From Sporosarcina sp. P32b (GTDB lineage Bacteria > Bacillota > Bacilli > Bacillales_A > Planococcaceae): DNA of 64,000 nucleotides. The position numbers were made by a program, and so were the translations under genes. The number at the start of each line of letters is the position of its first letter. Positions within the stretch are counted from its first letter, which is position 1. The DNA lies in contig NZ_PDZB01000004.1 in the NCBI RefSeq assembly GCF_002743335.1, forward strand, positions 62,001 to 126,000. The letters are read 5' to 3'. Positions 42,961 through 51,477 of the stretch are shown in pieces. The notes beneath the pieces are model-generated. The model was not told the origin of the DNA. It saw only the letters and a program-made list of their open reading frames with translations, and did no database searches.

Positions 42961-44406
42961 TTAGTTAGTTACATTTCCTATTTCACTTATACCACTTACG
43001 CTACTTTCTTCACCTTCAAACTCTTGCTTATGCTCGCCAGGCTGGGTCCTCCAAATAAATTTGCCTGTAAACCCGTAAATAAGCGAGATGATAATGACTA
43101 AAAAATTAAACCATAAGAATGGTAGATAACTCATTGTGGATACTCCGAGTGCTGCAGCCATAAATACGCCACCATCCGACCAAGGAACCATAGCCGTAGT
43201 GACTGTTCCACCGGCTTCGGAGTTTCTTGATAGCACCCTGCGGTCGATATTCAATTTATCATAATTGTCGCCAGTAATTTTAGTGGCCGTAATCAATGAA
43301 ACATAAGCTCCACCGAACGCGTTACCGAGAAGTCCAGCTAACATCGTGGTTACCGTTGCTTTACCCGGATTGTTTGCCCATTTGCCAAGGTAATTCCCTA
43401 CTGCACGCAATACACCAATTCGCTCCATTAATCCACCTACACCTAGAGCAAAAATGATCAACGCGATTACATCTAGCATAAACACAATTCCGCCACGGTT
43501 TAATAAATTATCGATAAACGGTACGCCAGATTCAATCGTGTTACCCGCATACATAATATTGAATGCCTCGAGGAACGTCGCACCTTGGAACAAAAACGCC
43601 CAAATCGTTCCTAAAAATGCACCAAACAAAATAACGGGAATTGAGGGCATTTTGAATATCAATAATAAAATTACTACTGCTGCTGGAATTAACATAAACC
43701 AGCTAATATTGAAGTACTCTTCCAAAGAATCCATTGTGTTCAATGCTGCCGATAAATCTCCGCTCCCTTTGTAGAATAATCCTACAATCAAGAACAAGAA
43801 AGCCGAAATAATCCAAGCAGGTAGTGCGACCGTAAACATCGACTTAATATGGTCGATGAGATCAACTTTTGACAATGACGCTGTCATAACCGTTGTATCA
43901 GAAAGCGGTGACATTTTATCCCCTACATAACAACCTGAGATAACAGCACCTGCAACAAGCGGTAATGGGAATCCGAAACTTGCACCAATTGCCATCATCG
44001 CAATTCCAGCAGTTCCTGCGGATCCAAAAGAAGTTCCTGTAGCAATCGATGTTACCGTACATATAATGAATGCCGCCAATAAGAAAATACTTGGATTAAT
44101 AATTGATAATCCGTAATAGATAATGGAAGGAACAATCCCTCCTGCAATCCAAGTACCAATTAATGCACCCACTGAAGTTAATACGATGACGGCTTCTAGA
44201 CCATCATTCACGCCACTCAATAAACCATCCTGCATTTGCTTATAGCTATAGCCAATCTTTAATCCTAATCCTATAATCAGGAACCAAGTCGTCAAGAGCG
44301 CCAGATGAATGGATATGCCGAATACGACAATAAATGTCACCATAATTGCTCCAAATCCGATTAGCACAAACAATACTTCGGCCAAACTGGGTAATCTCTT
44401 CTCCAT
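42961..44406 (-). CDS. NhaC-family Na+/H+ antiporter-like transporter
   Basis: 481 residues, about twelve helices. 'ICTVTSIATGTSFGSAGTAGIAMMAIGASFGFPLPLVAGAVISGCYVGDKMSPLSDTTVM' carries the conserved NhaC core (T-x-FGS-x-GT...GDK-x-SPLSDTT). NhaC proteins exchange H+ or amino acid-linked ions for Na+; relatives carry malate/lactate or amino acids. Located inside the hydroxyproline operon between the racemase paralog and the deaminase, with no other transporter present, it may be the hydroxyproline uptake system (inference). AGGGGG before ATG 44406. Confidence 0.9.
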   Translation of the reverse strand: MEKRLPSLAEVLFVLIGFGAIMVTFIVVFGISIHLALLTTWFLIIGLGLKIGYSYKQMQDGLLSGVNDGLEAVIVLTSVGALIGTWIAGGIVPSIIYYGLSIINPSIFLLAAFIICTVTSIATGTSFGSAGTAGIAMMAIGASFGFPLPLVAGAVISGCYVGDKMSPLSDTTVMTASLSKVDLIDHIKSMFTVALPAWIISAFLFLIVGLFYKGSGDLSAALNTMDSLEEYFNISWFMLIPAAVVILLLIFKMPSIPVILFGAFLGTIWAFLFQGATFLEAFNIMYAGNTIESGVPFIDNLLNRGGIVFMLDVIALIIFALGVGGLMERIGVLRAVGNYLGKWANNPGKATVTTMLAGLLGNAFGGAYVSLITATKITGDNYDKLNIDRRVLSRNSEAGGTVTTAMVPWSDGGVFMAAALGVSTMSYLPFLWFNFLVIIISLIYGFTGKFIWRTQPGEHKQEFEGEESSVSGISEIGNVTN

Positions 44407-44441
44407 TTTAAAACCCCCTGTGGTTTTACTAGACGTGGCTT

Positions 44442-45347
44442 TTAAGCTAAGATAAATCCTTTCGGTAATGGATCTTCAGGATCAAGAATGAATTCATGCG
44501 AGCCCGTTATGTAAGGCACGCCCTCCACCGTGAATATGCCCCTATCGCCTGGCACTAATTGAATGTCAATCTTGCTATCGAAAATACTCTGATTGCTCAA
44601 TGAACCTATAGTACGCTGCTCATTTACTGCCAAAGCGATGGTGCTTTCGATTCCCGGTGAGCGTAATATATAGCCGTCCTGTTCAAAAGTAACCGAACGA
44701 TACTCGTGTTCTGTAAGTTGTTCCTTCAAGATCACGCCATCAAAAGCCTTCTGTTGTGACTTCAACTCTTTTACTTGTACTGCCCCCCACTCCAATATCT
44801 CTGATAACTGTCCCAATTGAAGCGATTTAATAGAAGCTGGTAATGAATATACATAGAACATATGCCCACTCGTGAGCTTTACACAAGAAGCTTCTGAATC
44901 ATTCTCCACCATCTTTCCTTCTGCTACTTCCATCCGTACAGCAGTTACTTCCTGTTGCTCTACAACCGCTTTCACACGCCATACACCGTGAACCGTTTCC
45001 ACTGTATACTGACCGTCTTTCTTCCGTTGCAAATGCCCTATTTCTAGTAGTGCTGCTGTGGTAGCAAGAAGTGCTTCGTATTTAAAATTAATCGCCTCTT
45101 GATGATGAAGAAACAATAACTGATAATCCGCTACGGCTGAAGCACCTACAATACAACCATTCATTCCACGGTGTCCTCGAGGTTCATTCAACAATAAATT
45201 CTTTTCAGCATCAAAGTGGCTTTCTAATTTCTTTTGATTGCTCAGCGCATCCAGGCTTTCAAAGTTAAAAGGTGAATGCACAATTATACGGTAAGCTTCT
45301 CCAAACACCTGTGTGTCCATCGTACGGAACATTCTTTGTAGATTCAT
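44442..45347 (-). CDS. Proline racemase-fold paralog without catalytic cysteines
   Basis: 301 residues. It aligns over its length with the epimerase encoded just upstream ('FRTMDTQVFGEAYRIIVHSP', 'LLLNEPRGHRGMNGCIVGA', ending 'VPYITGSHEFILDPEDPLPKGFIL'). At the two catalytic positions it differs: the MCGHDT motif is replaced by FKYEAL (Cys to Lys) and DRSPCGTGTS by LRSPGIESTI (Cys to Gly). It therefore cannot use the two-thiol racemase mechanism. It may be a regulatory or structural partner of the true epimerase, or a different isomerase or dehydratase. The gene is intact, uses normal codons and lies 15 bp after the epimerase gene. Confidence 0.8.
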   Translation of the reverse strand: MNLQRMFRTMDTQVFGEAYRIIVHSPFNFESLDALSNQKKLESHFDAEKNLLLNEPRGHRGMNGCIVGASAVADYQLLFLHHQEAINFKYEALLATTAALLEIGHLQRKKDGQYTVETVHGVWRVKAVVEQQEVTAVRMEVAEGKMVENDSEASCVKLTSGHMFYVYSLPASIKSLQLGQLSEILEWGAVQVKELKSQQKAFDGVILKEQLTEHEYRSVTFEQDGYILRSPGIESTIALAVNEQRTIGSLSNQSIFDSKIDIQLVPGDRGIFTVEGVPYITGSHEFILDPEDPLPKGFILA

Positions 45348-45362
45348 TCAGCTATCCCACCT

Positions 45363-46382
45363 TCAATGGTCCATTGGCGGAATGAGAAGGTACCCTTCCC
45401 GCAAAGGATCTTTTTCGTTGTAGTAAAAGCGGTGCATTCCCATAATCCATGCAGAGCCAGTAACCTCAGGAATGACTCCGGCAACACCGCCAACCGTTAT
45501 TTCTTCTAGAATACGTGCAGTAAATAATGTTCCGACGATACTTTCATAAACAAAACATTCATCTACCTTCAACTCGTTTTTACTATGCAATGTCGCAAGT
45601 TTTGCAGAAGTCCCTGTACCGCATGGTGAGCGGTCGATGCCACCTGGAGGTACAATTACCGTGTTTTTTAGATCTGCTTCCGGATGAGTGGGATTAGTAT
45701 AGAACTCGATATGGGTTAACCCATTAATGAAAGGAAACTCAGGATGAACAATTTCCTGTGTTGCATTGATTGCATTACGTATCTTAATTCCTTTACTAAT
45801 GAGCGATGCTCCATTTTCTTTCGTCAGCTGAAGGTCTAGCGACCGGGCATCAATAATGCCATAAAAGTTACCACCGTAAGCGATTTCACAAACAATATGA
45901 CCCACATCCTCTACTTCCAACTCTACAGTTTTCAATAAGAAGGAAGGTACATTGACGAATGTAACCTCCTTCGCCACGCCTTTTTCTACTTTCACGGTAA
46001 CATCCACTAAACCGGCAGGTGTATCCACTTTGATCATCGTATAGGGCTCTTTCACTTCTATCATGCCAGTTTCAATCAGCGCGGTGCAGAAACCGATAGT
46101 GTCATGACCACACATCGGCAAATACCCACCCGTTTCAATATAAATGACACCCACATCTGCTTCCGGATGACAGGGATCTGTCATAATTGCTCCTGACATG
46201 ACACCGTGTCCGCGCGGTTCATTCATCAGGAACTTACGTATCCAGTCATACTCCTTCTGCATGTAAAGCATTTTTTCAGACATCGTCTGACCTTGTAAAG
46301 GTGGCATACCGCTAATCAGCGTACGGGTTGGGTTTCCTCCGGTATGTGTATCTATCGTCGTAAACATCCGTTGGTACTTCAT
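45363..46382 (-). CDS. 4-hydroxyproline 2-epimerase
   Basis: 339 residues, proline racemase superfamily. Both catalytic thiols are in place: 'GGYLPMCGHDTIGF' (Cys about residue 90) and 'DRSPCGTGTSAKLA' (Cys about residue 255). 'TIDTHTGGNPTRTLISG' and 'NEPRGHGVMSGAIMTD' are family landmarks. With a Cys-Cys pair it can be a proline racemase or hydroxyproline epimerase; the operon (D-amino-acid dehydrogenase, deaminase, semialdehyde dehydrogenase) points to trans-4-hydroxy-L-proline to cis-4-hydroxy-D-proline. It overlaps the dehydrogenase gene by 4 nt. Confidence 0.9.
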   Translation of the reverse strand: MKYQRMFTTIDTHTGGNPTRTLISGMPPLQGQTMSEKMLYMQKEYDWIRKFLMNEPRGHGVMSGAIMTDPCHPEADVGVIYIETGGYLPMCGHDTIGFCTALIETGMIEVKEPYTMIKVDTPAGLVDVTVKVEKGVAKEVTFVNVPSFLLKTVELEVEDVGHIVCEIAYGGNFYGIIDARSLDLQLTKENGASLISKGIKIRNAINATQEIVHPEFPFINGLTHIEFYTNPTHPEADLKNTVIVPPGGIDRSPCGTGTSAKLATLHSKNELKVDECFVYESIVGTLFTARILEEITVGGVAGVIPEVTGSAWIMGMHRFYYNEKDPLREGYLLIPPMDH

Positions 46383-47563
46383 GAATGTACAACCTCCTGT
46401 CGAAAACGACCGAGACTTAACGGTTCAATAGGTATGCACGTTTCCTTATCGCTTAGCATTTCTTCTATTAACTTTCCAGTAACCGCCGCTAGGCTTATTC
46501 CATCACCTTCATGACCTGCTGCAATATAATAACCAGGAATCTCATCTACTCTTGAAATGATCGGTAAATGGTCTTCTGTCCAAGGTCGTAAACCTGCATA
46601 CGTCCGAATGACGGTCATGTCGGCCATCTGAGGATAGAAGCGCAATGCACGCTTGGCGATTTGTCGAATAACTTTATAATCTACTTTTGTATTAAAGCCG
46701 ACAAATTCACGACTGCTGCCAATTAAAAAGTTCTGTGCTTCCGTAGGTTCAAAGACAAGTGCCACACCGTACTTTTCCGTAAGCAGATCTACTGAACGTT
46801 CGCCACCAAACTTCGAAATTAAGTATCCGAACTCCATGACTTTCCGTAATCCGACAGGCTGTTGTCTGGATGCGACAATTAATTGCCCTTTTCTTGGTAC
46901 AATCGGTATATTCAAACCTAACATCTGTCCAATCAATGGCGCCCAGACACCCGCCGCATTAACTACGCGCTTGGCGGTAAATTGCCCTTTTGTCGTTTCA
47001 ATTAAAAACTCACCTGAAACATTCCGTGACATACTCGTTACTTCCGTATTTTTATGAATAATTGCCCCTTGCTTTTCAGCACTGTGGAACATGGAGAATG
47101 TCATCATATATGGATTAACGGTAGAATCCGTCTTGCATTCCAATCCACCGTACAAGTCATCTGCAAAGTATTTCGATTCATTTCGTAAGTCTTGACGGTC
47201 GAGCATCTTGAAACTTAAACCCGCTTCCACTTGCTTTGATACCCATTGATTTGCTGCTTCCATCTCTGCATCATTCTCACAAACTAAAATACTTCCTGGA
47301 TTGCGGTATTCAAATGAAAGCTCCAAATCTTTATCTAATTGATGAACCAGTTCCTGGCTTTTCAAAGACATTTGACTGTCGAAACCGGGATCTTTATCAA
47401 TCGCCAGTATATTTCCATCACATTTTGAGGAAGTGCCACTCGCCAGTTCACTCTTTTCAAGCACTGTAATTTCCAAGCCTGCTTTAGAACCGTAGTATGC
47501 AATGGCGGCTCCCATAATCCCCCCGCCAATTACAACGATATCGCTATGTTGTATTCCTATCAC
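46379..47563 (-). CDS. FAD-dependent D-hydroxyproline dehydrogenase, catalytic subunit
   Basis: 394 residues, DAO/glycine-oxidase fold. N-terminal FAD motif 'DIVVIGGGIMGAAIAYYGSKAGLEITVLEK', then 'ASGTSSKCDGNI' and C-terminal 'TYAGLRPWTEDHLPIISRVDEIPGYYIAAGHEGDGISLAAVTG', as in HcnC/LhpB-type subunits. It should oxidise cis-4-hydroxy-D-proline to 1-pyrroline-4-hydroxy-2-carboxylate. In pseudomonads the enzyme is a complex with two further subunits; matching genes stand in the divergent block (49600-51414). GTG start 47563 has GAGGAGGAG 5 nt upstream. First gene after the sigma-54 promoter. Confidence 0.9.
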   Translation of the reverse strand: MIGIQHSDIVVIGGGIMGAAIAYYGSKAGLEITVLEKSELASGTSSKCDGNILAIDKDPGFDSQMSLKSQELVHQLDKDLELSFEYRNPGSILVCENDAEMEAANQWVSKQVEAGLSFKMLDRQDLRNESKYFADDLYGGLECKTDSTVNPYMMTFSMFHSAEKQGAIIHKNTEVTSMSRNVSGEFLIETTKGQFTAKRVVNAAGVWAPLIGQMLGLNIPIVPRKGQLIVASRQQPVGLRKVMEFGYLISKFGGERSVDLLTEKYGVALVFEPTEAQNFLIGSSREFVGFNTKVDYKVIRQIAKRALRFYPQMADMTVIRTYAGLRPWTEDHLPIISRVDEIPGYYIAAGHEGDGISLAAVTGKLIEEMLSDKETCIPIEPLSLGRFRQEVVHS

Positions 47564-47600
47564 AAGACTCCTCCTCTCGATTATTTATTCACTTTTATAT

Positions 47601-47619
47601 AATGCAAGAACCATGCCAA
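47601..47619 (-). promoter_or_regulatory. Sigma-54 (-24/-12) promoter of the hydroxyproline operon
   Basis: On the minus strand TTGGCATGGTTCTTGCATT fits the consensus TGGCACG-N4-TTGCW with the invariant GG and GC 12 bp apart. It ends about 38 bp before the dehydrogenase GTG. Activation should come from the divergent AAA+ regulator. Confidence 0.85.
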
Positions 47620-47629
47620 CTTTATAATT

Positions 47630-47649
47630 TGACAGTTATGTGACAGTTA
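47630..47649. promoter_or_regulatory. Direct repeats, candidate activator binding sites
   Basis: TGACAGTTA occurs at 47630-47638 and 47641-47649, an 11-bp period close to one helical turn, just upstream of the minus-strand -24 element. A further inverted repeat TAGTT-CACTGT-AACTA lies at 47726-47741. These could be upstream activator sites for the sigma-54 regulator. Confidence 0.4.
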
Positions 47650-47673
47650 ATTATCCATATAAACCTTAAAACA

Positions 47674-47687
47674 TGGTAGCGCTTTCT
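47674..47687. promoter_or_regulatory. Candidate CcpA cre site
   Basis: TGGTAGCGCTTTCT matches the cre core TGAAAGCGCTTTCA at 11 of 14 positions, including the central AGCGCTTTC. Lying between the divergent hydroxyproline operon and its regulator, it would allow catabolite repression of both. Confidence 0.45.
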
Positions 47688-47811
47688 ATTCTCGTAATAT
47701 TCTATAATTATTTACTTTTAAGGAGTAGTTCACTGTAACTATTGAATCTTCAGATAAAATGTGTAAAGTATTGTATACACTGTATAAAATACTGACATTG
47801 GAGTGACCAAA

Positions 47812-49533
47812 ATGTTGAAATATATTCACAACTTCATTACAGATATTATGGAAAAAGACTTTCTTATTATTAACGGAAAAACAAACGAAGAAATGATTAA
47901 AGAACTTATGAAACGCACTCCATCTACACAGCTGTTTATTCAACAAGCACAGGATTACCTCCATGTACGCATGCACAAAAACGAAATCTGTTACGAAAAC
48001 TCCCCCATTCTTTCTCTAGATATACCAATCAGTGACGTATCCAAGAAGTTTTCCCATGTCGAATTCTTATTATGTCGTAACACGTATGGTGAAATTACAG
48101 GTTATATCAAAGCTGAACGTTTTATTGATAAGTTAATAGAAGAACATGAAAAGACTCTGTCGTATTTACAGACTGTCCTTCATACAATCGACGAATCATG
48201 CACTGTGATTGATCAAGATGCCAATGTATTGTACTGGACCAAAGGAGCCGAGTCTTTATTCTCTCTTAAAGAAAAAGATGTAATAGGTAAACCCATTACA
48301 GACTTCTTTGATACGAAGCATTTAGAGATACTACATACATTGCAAACTGGTTCCTCAGTGCGTCACTCGCAGCATCATGCACGTAGGGATCTCGTTGTGC
48401 TGATCAACTCCAACCCTATTTATCACAGGGATCGTATAATTGGAGCCGTCGTGTCAGAAACCGATATAACAAGCCAAATCCGAATGAATGATGAGCTGTA
48501 CGCGACTTCCGAAAAACTGTTTTTGCTCGAAGAAGAGGTACGGAAAAATGCAGCCAGCCACAGTCCTTTTGATTATATAAAAGGAAATAGCGATAGGTTG
48601 CAACAGACAATTGAAGTTACTAAAAAGGCGGCTACTACAGACGCTAGTATTTTACTCTATGGAGAAAGCGGTGTAGGGAAGGAGCTATTCGCGAAGGCTA
48701 TCCATAATCTAAGAGAGTCGCAGAACGCACCATTCGTCGCCATAAACTGTGGGGCAATACCTGAGAGTCTATTTGAAAGTGAAATATTCGGCTATGAAAA
48801 GGGGGCATTTTCAGGCGCTGACCAGCGAGGGAAAAAGGGAAAGATTGAATTAGCCAGAGGAGGTACCCTTCTATTAGATGAAGTAGGAGAAATGCCGCTT
48901 GATATGCAGGTGAAATTCCTACGAGTCCTTCAAGAGCGTAGATACTATTCAGTAGGTGGTACGAAGGAGATTGAAGCTGACTTCCGCATTGTCGCCGCAA
49001 CGAACCGTGACTTACGGGAGCTCGTAAGCGAAGGTGCTTTCAGAGAAGACTTATATTACCGCCTGAATGTTGTCAATGTTAAAATTCCTGCACTACGCGA
49101 ACGGGCAGAAGATATCATTGAGCTGACACATTACTTCCTTTATGAATTCTCTGTTAAGTACAATCGGCAAATTAATAGTGTTTCGCAAGTAGTTATGCAA
49201 GCACTCCTACAACATAACTGGCCAGGGAATATTCGGGAACTCCGTAACGCTATTGAACGCCTAGTCGTATTCTCTGATAATGGCCTCGTTAATGTTCAAG
49301 ATCTCCCCTCTGAAGTCATTGAAAATACCAATTCACTGCCCGTGGCCAATATAGCAAAACCTGTTCAGACAGAAATTGCACCACTAACGGAGCAGATAAA
49401 GAATTTTGAACGCAAGTTGATTGTGCAGGAGTTAGAAAAGACAAGTGGAAATAAACTACAGTGTGCAAAAAATCTGGAGATCACCCGTGCTACTCTGTAC
49501 AATAAAATGCACAAATTAGACATACCTTTCTAA
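47812..49533 (+). CDS. Sigma-54-dependent transcriptional activator (PAS-AAA-Fis)
   Basis: 573 residues from ATG 47812 (GGAG 8 nt upstream; an in-frame GTG at 47803 is less likely). N-terminal sensor part, then a PAS domain at about 115-225 ('VLHTIDESCTVIDQDANVLYWTKGAESLF'), an AAA+ domain with Walker A 'GESGVGKE' (about 284), the sigma-54 contact loop 'EKGAFSGAD' (GAFSGA variant of GAFTGA), Walker B 'GGTLLLDEVGEM', 'FREDLYYRLNV', and a Fis-type HTH at the end ('NKLQCAKNLEITRATLYNKMHKL'). It activates sigma-54 RNA polymerase; -24/-12 promoters lie on both sides of it. The PAS domain probably senses hydroxyproline or a derived metabolite (inference). Confidence 0.95.
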   Translation: MLKYIHNFITDIMEKDFLIINGKTNEEMIKELMKRTPSTQLFIQQAQDYLHVRMHKNEICYENSPILSLDIPISDVSKKFSHVEFLLCRNTYGEITGYIKAERFIDKLIEEHEKTLSYLQTVLHTIDESCTVIDQDANVLYWTKGAESLFSLKEKDVIGKPITDFFDTKHLEILHTLQTGSSVRHSQHHARRDLVVLINSNPIYHRDRIIGAVVSETDITSQIRMNDELYATSEKLFLLEEEVRKNAASHSPFDYIKGNSDRLQQTIEVTKKAATTDASILLYGESGVGKELFAKAIHNLRESQNAPFVAINCGAIPESLFESEIFGYEKGAFSGADQRGKKGKIELARGGTLLLDEVGEMPLDMQVKFLRVLQERRYYSVGGTKEIEADFRIVAATNRDLRELVSEGAFREDLYYRLNVVNVKIPALRERAEDIIELTHYFLYEFSVKYNRQINSVSQVVMQALLQHNWPGNIRELRNAIERLVVFSDNGLVNVQDLPSEVIENTNSLPVANIAKPVQTEIAPLTEQIKNFERKLIVQELEKTSGNKLQCAKNLEITRATLYNKMHKLDIPF

Positions 49534-49544
49534 AGAATTTTCCA

Positions 49545-49562
49545 TTGGCACGATTCTTGCAT
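49545..49562 (+). promoter_or_regulatory. Sigma-54 (-24/-12) promoter of the dehydrogenase accessory genes
   Basis: TTGGCACGATTCTTGCAT is a nearly perfect -24/-12 element (TGGCACG-N4-TTGCA), 12 bp between GG and GC. It begins 11 bp after the regulator stop codon and about 38 bp before the first accessory gene. Confidence 0.9.
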
Positions 49563-49599
49563 ATTAGTTAAGCAGTAAACTAGCAAGGAGTGAACATAC

Positions 49600-49869
49600 A
49601 TGTCCGAAAAAGATATAATTATTTGCAGATGCGAAGAAGTAACTTACTCCGAATTAAAAGAAACAGCGAGAAAATTTCAATGCACACCAAGGGAACTTAA
49701 ATTACGTACGCGTGCAGGTATGGGCTATTGTGGAGGAAGAACATGCCGCAATGCAGTAGACAGCATTGCGCTTGAAAGTACAGAACGGAACGAATCCCAA
49801 ATTTCATTAAAGTATCAACCGCCAATTAGACCCGTAAGTTTCGGCAAGTTAGGGGAGGTTATTGAATGA
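49600..49869 (+). CDS. BFD-like [2Fe-2S] subunit of hydroxyproline dehydrogenase
   Basis: 89 residues. Cysteine pattern of the Fer2_BFD fold: 'IICRCEEVTYSEL' (C-x-C) and 'GMGYCGGRTCRNAV' (C-x4-C). In LhpBEF or HcnABC-type amino-acid dehydrogenases this small domain is either separate or fused to the HcnB-like subunit; here it is separate. It should pass electrons from the FAD subunit towards the respiratory chain. AAGGAG before ATG 49600, overlapping the next gene by 4 nt. Confidence 0.85.
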   Translation: MSEKDIIICRCEEVTYSELKETARKFQCTPRELKLRTRAGMGYCGGRTCRNAVDSIALESTERNESQISLKYQPPIRPVSFGKLGEVIE

Positions 49870-50207
49870 GCCAGCGAATCATAAACCACCCGGTACTAGG
49901 AAAACTGGATGAATCACAAACTATTACATTTACATTCAACGATGTAGAATACAGTGCGCTTCAAAACGAATCAATTGCTGCCGCTCTACTGGCTAACGGA
50001 ATAAGAACGTTACGCCATCATGAAGAAAGTGGTTCCCCTAGAGGGATTTACTGCAATATTGGTCACTGCTTTGAATGCCGAGTAACCGTAGACGGTGTAC
50101 AAGGGGAACGAGCTTGTCTGACACCGCTCACACAAGGAATGAAAGTCGTCAGCGGCGGTAAACTACAGACTGACGTACGTGATTGGAGGGCCAATCATGG
50201 AAAATAA
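49866..50207 (+). CDS. (2Fe-2S)-binding subunit of hydroxyproline dehydrogenase (HcnA-like)
   Basis: 113 residues, a Fer2_4 domain: 'TFTFNDVEYSALQNESIAAALLANGIRTLRHHEE' then the cluster ligands in 'GIYCNIGHCFECRVTVDG' (C-x4-C-x2-C) and 'ERACLTPL' (fourth Cys). It matches the alpha subunit of HcnABC/LhpE-type complexes. It overlaps both neighbours by a few bases, so the three genes are translated together. Cytoplasmic electron-transfer subunit. Confidence 0.88.
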   Translation: MSQRIINHPVLGKLDESQTITFTFNDVEYSALQNESIAAALLANGIRTLRHHEESGSPRGIYCNIGHCFECRVTVDGVQGERACLTPLTQGMKVVSGGKLQTDVRDWRANHGK

Positions 50208-51414
50208 AACAATCATCATCGGTGCAGGTCCGGCCGGTTTGACAGCAGCCATCACAATTGCTTCACGCGGTCACAGTGTAGTGGTTATCGATGAATATAT
50301 GAAACCGGGCGGACGATTACTCGGTCAACTATACGAAGAACCTAACGGCAACTGGTGGAATGGTATTGTAGAATCCGATAAATTGCATCAACAAGCGAAG
50401 AAACTGGGTGTCGATATCAAGCTTCACACGCCCGTTTCCAACATCGAAGTTCAAGACGGAATTTGGAGTGTCCATACGGATGTAGAAATTCATGAAACTA
50501 CTCATTTACTACTAGCAACAGGCGCTGCAGAAAATCCTCTTCCGATTAAGGGATGGACCCTTCCAGGCGTCATGTCAGTCGGAGCTGCACAAGTCATGAC
50601 CAATGTTCATCGTGTTAAGCCAGGAGAGCGCGGAGTCATTATCGGAGTGAACGTCTTATCATCGGCAATTGCAATGGAACTGAAAATGGCGGATATTGAT
50701 ATCGCTTGTATCACATTACCTGTTTCCAATACCGTCAATGAAAAGTTCGGACAGCCATTAGAAGTGATGAACTCACTTCTGCATGTTTCGCATATGGCAC
50801 CCTCTGCATTTATTAAAATGGGAAGTAAATTGATGAAAAATGACTTTTTCAAACAACTCGGAATTACATTCTTCCCTAAAAATGGTGTGAAAATGTGGGA
50901 TATACCAATAATGTTACGAAAAGCAGTCACAGAAATAATTGGTGACGGACAAGTCGAAGGCGTGAAGATCTCTACAATTAATCCAGCCGGTGAAGTAATT
51001 CCTGGTACCGAAGAGATTATTGGAGCAGATTTCGTGTGCATCGCCGGCGGACTCTACCCACTAGCGGAATTGGCAGCTGTTGCTGGATGTCCTTTCTATC
51101 ACATAGAAGAGCTAGGCGGTTATGTCCCATTGCATAACGAACGCATGGAATCCACCCTTCCTGGACTTTATGTAGCGGGAAACATCACGGGTATTGAAGG
51201 AGCTAAAGTTGCCATGTGCCAGGGACAAACTGCAGGTCTCTCTATTGCAAACAACTTAGAGAACGGCATACTAGAAAAGGAGTTGGTTTCCTCGATACAG
51301 CATACTGAGCATACAAGAGAGAATGCTTATATTCAATTTCATCCTGAAATCGCACATGGTAAGGATAAACTTAAGTTGTATTGGGATGAGTACAATGCGG
51401 CAGTGACAAAATAA
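50197..51414 (+). CDS. FAD/NAD(P)-binding subunit of hydroxyproline dehydrogenase (HcnB-like)
   Basis: 405 residues from ATG 50197 (GGAGGG 6 nt upstream; overlaps the preceding gene by 11 nt). Two dinucleotide-binding motifs: 'TIIIGAGPAGLTAAITIASRGHSVVVIDE' at the N-terminus and 'GERGVIIGVNVLSSAIAMELKMADI' in the middle, and the C-terminal FAD motif 'LPGLYVAGNITGIEGAKVAMCQGQTAGLSIA'. It corresponds to HcnB/LhpF. Together with the BFD and 2Fe-2S proteins and the FAD subunit at 46379-47563 it would form the membrane-linked D-hydroxyproline dehydrogenase. Confidence 0.9.
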   Translation: MENKTIIIGAGPAGLTAAITIASRGHSVVVIDEYMKPGGRLLGQLYEEPNGNWWNGIVESDKLHQQAKKLGVDIKLHTPVSNIEVQDGIWSVHTDVEIHETTHLLLATGAAENPLPIKGWTLPGVMSVGAAQVMTNVHRVKPGERGVIIGVNVLSSAIAMELKMADIDIACITLPVSNTVNEKFGQPLEVMNSLLHVSHMAPSAFIKMGSKLMKNDFFKQLGITFFPKNGVKMWDIPIMLRKAVTEIIGDGQVEGVKISTINPAGEVIPGTEEIIGADFVCIAGGLYPLAELAAVAGCPFYHIEELGGYVPLHNERMESTLPGLYVAGNITGIEGAKVAMCQGQTAGLSIANNLENGILEKELVSSIQHTEHTRENAYIQFHPEIAHGKDKLKLYWDEYNAAVTK

Positions 51415-51426
51415 TTTTTTAAACAA

Positions 51427-51465
51427 AAACGCACTACTACGAAATACATCGTAGTAGTGCGTTTA
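51427..51465. terminator. Bidirectional terminator
   Basis: AAACGCACTACTACG / CGTAGTAGTGCGTTT with an 8-nt loop, AT-rich on both sides, between the convergent hydroxyproline dehydrogenase and mqo genes. Confidence 0.85.
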
Positions 51466-51477
51466 TAATTCTAACTA

